Source: Alentia gelatinosa
Taxonomy: Eukaryota > Annelida > Polychaeta > Phyllodocida > Polynoidae
Direction: 5' to 3'
Length of the DNA: 64,000 nucleotides
NCBI GenBank assembly: GCA_950022655.1
Contig: OX465581.1
Span: forward strand, 33,327,300 to 33,391,299
The notes beneath the pieces are model-generated. The model saw nothing but the letters and a program-made list of their open reading frames with translations, was not told where the DNA came from and did not search any database. Made by a program: the position numbers and the translations under genes. Positions 56,530 to 64,000 of this stretch are shown here, one piece after another (position 1 is the stretch's first letter; each line of letters begins with the position of its first letter).

Positions 56530-57055
56530 TGCCACCATATTCATCACCTACTACATTCCTAACAGTTAATATATCACGAAGCTAGAACCGCAGACTGACC
56601 TGCATGCTAATCCATGTTACTATCGTATATCCCTACCTGGGCACTACCTCCGATCTTCCTTATCGATCAATCTGCCCAACCATTCCCACTGCATGTCAAT
56701 AGGCTACCTACTTCCAAGCCTCCAGTCTCCGCAATTCACCCAATAAACCGCCAATGCCTGTCTACCAGTATATATCATGCCCCCATACTGATACCATTCT
56801 TCTTCAATCATTATTTGAGTATCTGCACAATCACTACCACCCTTGCCCACGTGATTTATCATTACCGACCAACACACTTATCTTTCGGGCCCACACATCC
56901 TTCTATTATACAACCACCCCTCCACAAACCCATCTCTGTAATAGCTCACAATATTATGGGCTATACCCACCCACGGTACAGGACCATCCCTTCCCATCCT
57001 ACACTCTACCTATTAACTGCTCACCATACCACTCTCTGTCCGCCAAGTTAAGTGC
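56530..57055 (+). other. C-rich, G-poor continuation of the satellite-like tract
   Basis: Strong C-over-G asymmetry on the plus strand with CCCACC, ACCATC and CCTAC words. The frames of 145 and 102 codons at 56614-57062 arise from this composition. It probably belongs to the same old C-rich region as 55690-56155, split by the TIR element. Confidence 0.5.
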
Positions 57056-58029
57056 CTGGTGACCATCAAGCCACGTCCTGCCTGTGCAGGCGCTCGGTCC
57101 AGTGCTGTCTGTCCCAGGATGGGCCAATCAGACAGGTCAGAAGTGGACGGCCTGGCCAGGACGCCGCGTCTGTACGCGGGTCACGTGCACGGGCGGCTCG
57201 GGCCTCCATGCAGCGCACAGATTAGGTTAGATCCGCGCGCATGCGTGGTATCGTCGGATATAGGACAGGACATGCGCACTCAGACGACGTCCATTACCCT
57301 GCTTAATTTGCCCGGTTGGCCTTGGAGCTCGGGGATCTGGTGAAGCTATCGGCGCAGCCCGTGGTCGGACATGGCACCGGACGTTTCTGGTCGTGTCCAC
57401 TGCTGGCTACATGTGGAAGGAGCATGTTGAACGACACTGTCTGGTCACAACACAGTCCTATTGTAATTCAGCCCTATATCAACACGGTCCAAACCATCAT
57501 GGTCCCATGCTGGCCAATAGCTGCATGGAGTTGTACCCCTGTATTAACTACCATATAAGGAATAGAGTAGTCCCAGTAGCCAATGACTGCATTCGGAGCA
57601 AATCACGACCTTCACCCTGACCTCCTTACATGATATTTATAGCGCCTTGGGACGGTTCTACAGTCGAGAGTTGACCTAAAATCTAATGGGCCACAACCAT
57701 CCTCCCAATACAGAGCATCACATGGCACTACCATGATAATGCCACCATATTCCATTCTAAAAGATAACAGAGCACTAACATTCTTCCTTTGCCACACCTC
57801 TCACTTCATAACGGCCCATCTTGAAGTATATATAGACTGCTGAACTCTAAGATTCTTTATGCAAGAAAAACTAAGGCTCGAAAAGCAGTATTTTATTTTC
57901 CTCGGTCCATTCATCTAGCGAATTCATTTCCTGTTCCAGTTTTACTTCAGATTGAGGTACTCCCTCGGAAATAAATGGATGTCATCTGCATACAAACTTG
58001 AGATGAGTTGTTCATAATGTTCACTATAT
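57056..58029. other. Unannotated stretch, CpG-rich to about 57380
   Basis: CpG-rich part with CACGTGCACGGGCGG and GATCCGCGCGCATGCG (NRF1-like GCGCATGCG near 57237). Plus frames at 57059-57620 overlap each other and show no domain. Nothing recognised after 57620. Confidence 0.4.
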
Positions 58030-58216
58030 GGGTCATTGAGGTGTTTCGGGTTGAAGTGATAGGTCACTCTTCTCTGACAGTAGGGCATTGGTAGTTTGCA
58101 CCTTACAAATGTGACAGAGCTAGCATAGGGTTAGGTTTTTGCAGCAAGCTCAGAGTCTATGTAACCTTTCTAAACTCAAGGTAGGGTATCTGAGCGTGTT
58201 TCCTATGCTCAATAAA
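58030..58216 (+). repeat. Dispersed repeat B, partial copy 3
   Basis: GGGTCATTGAGGTGTTTCGG and AGTGATAGGTCACTCTTCTC align with GGGTCAATGAGGTATTCTGG and GGTGATTGGTCATGGTCAGC of the copy at 62312. The 3' end TATCTGAGCGTGTTTCCTAT + GCTCAATAAA has the same hairpin followed by the AATAAA word. Confidence 0.55.
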
Positions 58217-58921
58217 TCAAGTTAGCTAGGAGCAAGTAAGAATGTTGTTAATGGGCAAGGTTTTTCATAGTGCATACTTAAGAGAATTGTGGAAAAGGCA
58301 ATATGTACTCTGTGGATTACAATAGATTCAGTGATATATGGGAATAATATGGCCTGATCTACTACTTGTCATCATCGGCTGAACATAGAGCTGCAGGCTG
58401 GGCCTAAGCAGGTGGGTGCCGTTAAACAATTTGTATTCAGTGCCCTTCGTTACATGATAAAGCGTTTAGCAGGACTGACTGTCCATGTCAAACCTGACGT
58501 GAATAGAAGGATACAATGGACCTCACTAACACACACGTGTGAACAAAGTAGTGTTTAGTCTACTAGAAATACTAATCATTCTAGATGGAGAAGACCATTT
58601 GTATATACTTTTTCAGTGCCAAACATGACAGGCGAAATACCACTTCTTTGTGGAATAGACCTCATGTCAAATATAAGAAGAATCCACACAAGATGTAGCT
58701 AATTATAGATATAATATTGTTGATTGATGCTTTTGTAGTCAATGTTAATAGACTGATTAAACCATATAATTGCTTTGCTCCGGCATGTGTCTGTTACTTA
58801 ACACGTTGCAATATACAAATATAACCCTACAATAAAACTCCAAGTAAATATTGCAAAATAATGCGATAATATATAATTCCACCCTGTACGTATAGCCCTC
58901 TTTTGATTCCCCATTCATGAC
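58217..58921. other. Unannotated AT-rich stretch
   Basis: Nothing recognised. Confidence 0.6.

Positions 58922-58998
<77 letters not shown>
58922..58998. repeat. (AT)n microsatellite
   Basis: TATATATAC leader followed by a pure AT dinucleotide run of about 68 bases. Confidence 0.95.
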
Positions 58999-59000
<2 letters not shown>

Positions 59001-59144
59001 TTATAACAAGTCTTTACACCTATCGGGCCTTGGGGTCATGAGGCAAATAACATCTGGCACAATATTAGTGTTCTGCCGACTTGGCTCACAGCTAGTGGTA
59101 GACAGAAACTGCTGGCAACTTGCTGGGCTGTTATTCCCCTCTCA

Positions 59145-59340
59145 GTACCCACCGCCACCCGCCGCCCCATACCTCCCCTGACACAGCGCCCTTAAACTAC
59201 ACGCCAACACCCGCCGACGTCGGCCGCCCCATACCTTCTCCGAAAAAGCGCCCTTAAACTACACGCCGCCACCCGCCACCCGCCGCCACCCGCCGCCGGC
59301 CGCCGCTGCCACCCACTGCTCAGCGCCACCTGCTACCCAA
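59145..59340 (+). repeat. GCC-rich repeat with 62-bp direct duplication
   Basis: AGCGCCCTTAAACTACACGC + C occurs at 59185 and 59247, exactly 62 bases apart, with CCGCCCCATACCT before both. A (CCGCCAC)n-like array follows at 59262-59310. It is GC-rich simple sequence on a C-rich strand. Confidence 0.85.
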
Positions 59341-61274
59341 CACAGCTTCTACCACCCACTTCCATCCGGATTCAACACCCAATCCTGGACACCTACACAG
59401 CCATCCACCGCCCCAACAGCAGCCATCCTATGCTCGGCATCGCCTTCCTCCCAACATCACCTTACCGGTCACCACAACATGCCTGAATTCATGCCGAACG
59501 CCTGACTGAACCGCCGCCTCCCTCCACCGCTCACAGCTGCCATGTAGGTTAACATGTTGTCTCTCGAGAAGGATTCTCTGCCATTGACGTCATTGGGCAA
59601 TGACACCATACCATCATGTCTAGTCGTGTCACCTAGGATCAACACTGTGATGGTGGGCGGGTGGATTGCGGGCGGTGTTTGGGAATGGAAGAGTGCCTGT
59701 GTCTTGGGAGCCGCACACCCGAGATACAGTCACAGGCACCACTTCCCCCGGACATGTGTGCCACATAGATGCCCGACAACTCTTTTCACCAGCGCTACTA
59801 CCACTCGGTCCAAGTGCTGGCTTGGGAGAAGTCGGGAGGGGGGGGGGGGGGTCTGGATCAGTCAGGTAGTAATCTCCTCAGGTGTTAGCTCAGCGTCCCC
59901 CTAGCGCCCTTCTGTGCACCGAGACTAAGCTCCATGAGGGTGCTGGAGGAGGGAGAGGCACAGTTCTGAATATCCCATGAGTTAAAGGTGAAGGAAGTGG
60001 ATGACCCTGGTGCTAATGCCTCATTCTCCCAGCTTGCTAAGTCTCGCGTGTTATGCGATAAACACAATGAAAAAATGCTAAACTATACACATTCCATGTC
60101 TACGTCAACAATCCACAACGAACCCATTCACATACACACTTGCATTTGTGGGCGACTGAACAAGGAGAATAGTGCCCGTTCTTTCTGTACAAAGCGTTGT
60201 TTATCTTGCCAAATGTAATAAGGCTACTTCCTCTATGGGGTACATTATACACTGACGTAGCAGGTTGCATCTTTTAGCAGGAACATTCTGTATATTTAAA
60301 GACAATGTGACAAATACTAATTCCCAGAGAAAGACGTGGATCTGACCTATAACAGCCTGCCCATGGTATATCAACCATAGGATATGCATTCACGATCTCC
60401 TTAATTAACACTCATTCATATAACTGGACCCATGCTTAATTGATATTACCTACACGCGAATGATTGTGGATTTTTATCGTAATTGCAATGTGGGCCAATG
60501 TTTTAAAGGGGCCTGGTATGAGAAGATAGCTTAGCCTCTGCTTAATGGACAAACGTATGATTACTCATATAATAGACGTCATGCGTAGCTTAATGTAGGA
60601 CAGTTAATGTGTACAATAGGTTATGCTAATTAAAGGATATATCTTTAATTTGTAGTTAACGAAACCTACCTGTGCATCGAAATGGTTATCAGCAGCAATG
60701 TGGAATATGCATACTTACCTGAAAGATAATAAGCAATACATTAGCTTAATTTAATCAACAAGGCACATTCAATGTAAATGTAATAACAAACGAGGCTGTG
60801 GCTATAGCAAACAAGTACTTTATAAAACGTCCATTTTATTTTATAGAAACAGAGGAATACTATTTGATCTCACAGCCACATGTATATATACCACACTAGC
60901 GCAGACACTAGAAACGTTGCAATCCTGTTAAACGTTTCCCATAACTAGGTTGAAATTACAAGTTTACAGGAAACATGTACACATATTTCCTTACTTCATC
61001 TAATTTCCATCCTGGGCAACATATATAAACATATCATGCAGAATAATACTTTCATGTAATATATAATTGAGATCGGGAATATCTATTCATCAAGAGACAT
61101 GACGAAACCATGAAACGCATGCTGAAAATAGCCATGTTGCCGATTGCAAACACGTGAGGAAAAGACCATTGCATAAGTATTCCGTAATGACCGGCCAAGG
61201 GAGTTGTGGTGACCCAAGGTACAAGCTACTGGTAAGCCATAGCTCATGGCACGCTCTGTAAATAGCCACCAGTG
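59341..61274. other. Unannotated stretch with one poly-G tract
   Basis: C-rich to 59540, with TGACGTCA at 59585-59592 and G14 at 59838-59851. AT-rich and featureless from 60220 to 61080. Frames at 59554-60218 are unrecognised. Confidence 0.5.
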
Positions 61275-61345
61275 TGTTGTAATGATAGCGCGCTCAACTG
61301 GGTGTGATAGAAGCACACGGTCGAAACCTGTTGCTCGTAAAGGTT
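61268..61345 (+). repeat. tRNA-like (SINE head) sequence
   Basis: GTGTTGTAATGATAGCGCGC (from about 61274) resembles the 5' half of arginine-type tRNAs (GTGGCGCAATGGATAGCGC) with its A box. CGGTCGAAACC (61318-61328) fits a B box at 9 of 11 positions, 43 bases from the A-box start, the spacing of real tRNA genes. Anticodon and acceptor stems are not conserved, so it is a tRNA-derived SINE head or pseudogene. Confidence 0.45.
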
Positions 61346-61411
61346 TTGCAGAGCCATCGCGTTGGGACCAGGGACAGGATGTTGTCCTTGGCCTGGCCAC
61401 AGTTTACTGGA

Positions 61412-61425
61412 GGGGGGGGGGGGGG
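61412..61425 (+). repeat. G14 homopolymer
   Basis: Fourteen consecutive G. Similar runs lie at 59838-59851 (G14), 15435-15446 (G12) and 48143-48156 (C14). Confidence 0.95.
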
Positions 61426-62049
61426 TGGTGTGAGAATGTGTCCGTCGCCCAGTGCGTCTACACTCTCCTTGTGGCTGAGATGAGACAGCAGTCCTCGCGA
61501 TATAGCAGTTCACAGTGGCTGCAAGTCACTGGTTTTGTTTTAATACGCTCATATACGTCTACTTGAGGTAAGAATAGTGACATAGACTTTCAGCTTGCTG
61601 CAAAAACTACCCTTCTTTATCCATGTGTCACCTATAAAGGCCTGGTAAGATGGTCAGGTGTCCAGTGCCCCAGCCTAACCATATCCACTGCCCCACTACT
61701 GACTTGTTTCCTACAAATATAACTTTTTGTTTATAGTCTTTTTGAGGACAAAGGATTCATTATGTCAATCCTGCCATTAGGTAACATACGGAAACATAGT
61801 TAATGTGCCTGAATGTAATCTGTTCTAAGATATTTCTGATCAAAATTTCGAGGAACGGATTAAATTCACGTACACTCACTATGTCTCATTATTATGTTCC
61901 TAGAAATCATTGAAACCACCATTTACAATTTTACAACTCACATTTCCGAAAGGAAAAGTGGTCATCTGGTACAATGGGACACATGAATATTCTATCGTCA
62001 CTCAGTGAAGAACAGAAGCTACACTCCTGGTTAGTAAAAGTGAAACATT
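61426..62049. other. Unannotated stretch
   Basis: Nothing recognised beyond the end of a 106-codon frame that begins upstream of the tRNA-like sequence. Confidence 0.55.
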
Positions 62050-62530
62050 TGCCAACAGGTATATAATAATTAACACTTAGATATGGTTACTGTAACATAC
62101 TACTAAAATAAAAAAAACTATTAGATGATAATAATGAGCAAATGGTATGTTCATCATTGATGAATGAGCGTGCAATTTTAAATGAATAACAGCTAAAAAA
62201 TTTAGGTAAGTTTCAGTCTATGGATCGTTTTCTGTAACTCACTTGCACCCAGTCAACTGGCCATTTCTCTAACTGCCTGAGTCTATGATTGAAAACCTAT
62301 CCAACAACAGTGGGTCAATGAGGTATTCTGGTCTTGGGTGATTGGTCATGGTCAGCTGGGCATGCCTCTAAGACCCTCAGACACTGGCATCCTGCTCCTT
62401 TTCCAATAGCATAGTGAATAGCACACAGATAGTGAAGGGATAGATTTTTCTTAGCATGCTGAAAGTGTATGTGACCACTCTAACCTTTAATAGGCAACGT
62501 ATATAGGGCGTGCGAGCACGCTCTAATAAA
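62050..62530 (+). repeat. Dispersed repeat B, copy 2
   Basis: Aligns with 24871-25383: GAT(G)AATGAGCGTGCAATTTTA near 62160, GTGATTGGTCATGGTCAGCT near 62339 followed by GGGCATGCCTCTAAGA, and CATAGTGAATAG. The 3' end is a hairpin GCGTGCGAGCACGC with TCTAATAAA directly after (62509-62530). Confidence 0.65.
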
Positions 62531-62744
62531 CTGTATTCAGACAGTCATATCTGATGGGACAGACTTAATTACACAATATTCAGACCTACTTTGTACAGAC
62601 TTGACAAACCAGTTTTAGTCCCCTCAACCCTGAGACTTGACTATAGACTTGCTTAAGCCCTTGACCATTGACCATTGACCCACAGATTTAGATGCAAACA
62701 GATGAATAAACTGCTAGGGACAGAGACAGTTTGAAGGTTTGACA
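62531..62744. other. Unannotated stretch
   Basis: TTGACCATTGACC is a short tandem duplication at about 62661. Otherwise nothing. Confidence 0.5.
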
Positions 62745-63080
62745 TAAATGCATGCAGACAGGAGAGAGACACAGTGAGACGGATGAAGAGTGTGATAGAC
62801 ATGTACAGACAAGGACAGAGGCAACGAGACAGAGATGCAGAAAGACACATACAAAGAGATATACATGCTAACAAACAGGGACAGAGACAAAGATATAATA
62901 AGACATACTCGTACACTTACAGACAGGGACAGAAACAGAGAGCCACACAGATAGATTCAGATACACATTATACAGACAGGAATAGTGCCAGGGAGACAGA
63001 GAGGCTGACAGCTGGAGACAAAAAGACAGACATAAACAAAGAAAAATAGACATATATATATACAAAGAGACAGGGACAGA
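62745..63080 (+). repeat. Degenerate (GACA)n-type array
   Basis: AGACAGGGACAGAGAC, AGACAGAGATGCAG and ACAGACAGGAATAG words fill the tract, C-poor and purine-rich on the plus strand. Open frames on both strands here translate the repeat. Confidence 0.8.
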
Positions 63081-63274
63081 TGAAGTTTTAGGTATACCAT
63101 TCTGGGCCTGAAGCCACTCTACTTTACAGTCATGCCATGATAGCCCTTACCCCCTCCCCTACCACTCCCGTTCTGCCTTACTGACCAGCTAGCAGGACTC
63201 AATAGCCTGTTTGTTCTGGCTTACTGCTCGGCGACCACTTTACAATGCATATACAATTCAAATCTGATGGGACA
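63081..63274. other. Short unannotated gap
   Basis: CCCCCTCCCCTACC patch at about 63150, otherwise nothing. Confidence 0.5.
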
Positions 63275-63938
63275 AATCTGGGCCCCGTTGAATAAAAAAT
63301 TGTCTTCCGTGAGGCTGGACGATAAGACATAGTGAAGGATGGACGAGAAATAAACGATAATTTATTTTCAGTGTAGCATAAAACTGGTCGTCCATGTGAG
63401 CACTGTCGTCCGTGATAATATCGTTCAATTATCGTAGAATGATCGTATAATTGACCTATATCCACGGGGACCACTAAACATGTATAATTCTGTGGGCAAA
63501 GAGGTTCGGCGTTGGTCTCTCAACCTGAAGGATGAGGGTTCTAACCCCATCCAAGGCAAACCTTTTTTTCCAGTAATTTTAAAACATTTCACACAAAAAT
63601 GATTCAACCGTTAATAAATGTTGAAATTTGGTATACATGTATCAAATATGAATAGAAATCTCTGTGGAAAATATCTTTTAATTTGGAAAGGATTTAGTGC
63701 ATGAAAAACGAGTTTGACATCGGCTACGACGCCGAAAACGTGGTCGTCCGCGAGGAGACTTGAACGATAGATAAACGATATTTTCAAAATGAACGATTTT
63801 TTATTCAACACCACTCACGATCGTTCATTTTATCCTTTCGTCCAATGCTTGTCCACCTCCATGATAGTTTTTTATACTACAGTTTGCCCCCGACGAGACT
63901 TGTAAGATACTTTTTTTGTCGTTCATCGGGCCCAGATT
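63275..63938 (+). mobile_element. TIR element enclosing a tRNA-like pol III unit
   Basis: The left end AATCTGGGCCCCGTTGAATA and the right end (minus strand) AATCTGGGCCCGATGAACGA are inverted. A further TTGAATAAAAAAT word occurs at 63289-63301 and inverted at about 63799-63812, and ATAAACGATA words occur on both sides. The arms look built from related but shuffled blocks. The interior carries a tRNA-like segment (63487-63569). About 664 bp, no transposase. Confidence 0.6.
63487..63569 (+). pseudogene. tRNA-like sequence with A box, B box and T-run terminator
   Basis: GGGCAAAGAGG (63494-63504) matches the A box TRGCNNAGNGG at 10 of 11. GGTTCTAACCC (63537-63547) matches the B box GGTTCRANNCC at 10 of 11. 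They start 43 bases apart, as in tRNA genes. GTTG..CAAC (63511-63524) could be part of an anticodon stem. T7 at 63563-63569 would terminate pol III. The acceptor stem does not pair, so it is a tRNA-derived SINE head or pseudogene, not a working tRNA. Confidence 0.55.
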
Positions 63939-64000
63939 ATATAGCATTAGGACTTCTATGTCTGATGAGACAGACTTATTAATATAACATTCAAACCATG
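63939..64000. other. Window end
   Basis: TATGTCTGATGAGACAGACT near 63957 resembles ATATCTGATGGGACAGACTT near 62548, hinting that another repeat continues beyond the window. Confidence 0.3.

Noticed and set aside
56614..57062. 145- and 102-codon plus frames
   Set aside because: They lie in a C-rich, G-poor tract that lacks stop codons in several frames. The residues are low-complexity (P, T, H, I).
21484..60730. Strong minus-strand splice-donor words (GGTAAGT) near 21484, 30509, 32206, 41550 and 60716
   Set aside because: About four are expected by chance per strand, similar words occur on the plus strand, and none adjoins a recognisable coding segment.
62774..63065. RQRDRD-type coiled frame and its opposite hydrophobic frame
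   Set aside because: Both translate the degenerate GACA array.
1..64000. CRISPR arrays, operons, phage or insertion sequences of bacteria
   Set aside because: No spaced identical direct repeats, no dense long frames and no Shine-Dalgarno-led genes. The sequence is eukaryotic in character.

Overview
This window looks like nuclear, non-coding DNA from an animal. I found no convincing protein-coding gene, no intact rRNA or tRNA gene, no operon-like gene packing and no CRISPR or prokaryotic mobile element. Open frames are short (the longest are under 170 codons), overlap on both strands and match no family I recognise. That is what intergenic or intronic eukaryotic sequence gives by chance. Animal-type signs are a decayed CCCTAA telomere-like array, long (AT)n microsatellites, several short terminal-inverted-repeat (TIR) elements, tRNA-like and 5S-rRNA-like promoter relics, and RFX X-box, CRE and NRF1-type promoter motifs. 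A marine invertebrate is my guess, from the density of short TIR elements and the frequent TACATGTA word. The species cannot be named from the sequence.

Layout. 0-13 kb: AT-rich filler with CpG-rich patches (3.2-3.9 and 8.6-9.1 kb), a 35-bp tandem repeat with a palindromic core (7.3 kb) and two long degenerate minisatellites (9.8-10.1 and 10.8-11.4 kb). 13-30 kb: a TIR element carrying a minisatellite (13.2-13.6 kb), an E-box/E2F promoter-like cluster (15.1-15.2 kb), copies of dispersed repeat B (22.0 and 24.9-25.4 kb), a CpG-rich promoter-like patch (25.7-25.9 kb), a small TIR element (27.8-28.0 kb), a perfect hairpin (29.2 kb) and a degenerate tandem region (29.4-29.7 kb). 30-47 kb: two copies of repeat A (33.2 and 39.3 kb), a CCCCAGTCACACT-ended MITE (36.2-36.5 kb), the best promoter-like region (41.0-41.8 kb), a 37-bp tandem array with telomere-like sequence inside it (41.9-42.7 kb), copy 1 of foldback repeat C (43.6-43.9 kb) and a cluster of RFX X-boxes (39.9-46.6 kb). 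47-64 kb: GC-rich tandem hairpins (51.87-51.92 kb), copy 2 of repeat C in inverted orientation with a 43-bp stem (52.5-52.85 kb), tRNA-like and 5S-like relics (53.1-53.7 kb), a C-rich satellite split by a long-armed TIR element (55.7-57.05 kb), more repeat B (58.0-58.2 and 62.05-62.53 kb), a GACA-rich array (62.7-63.1 kb) and a TIR element with an internal tRNA-like pol III promoter and T-run terminator (63.3-63.9 kb).

No genes work together here. The content is a layered repeat landscape plus a few patches that could be promoters of genes lying outside the window or of unrecognised transcripts. The most distinctive items are foldback repeat C, repeat B with its 3' hairpin followed by AATAAA, the tRNA-bearing TIR element at the right edge, and the X-box/CRE/NRF1 promoter-like region at 41 kb.
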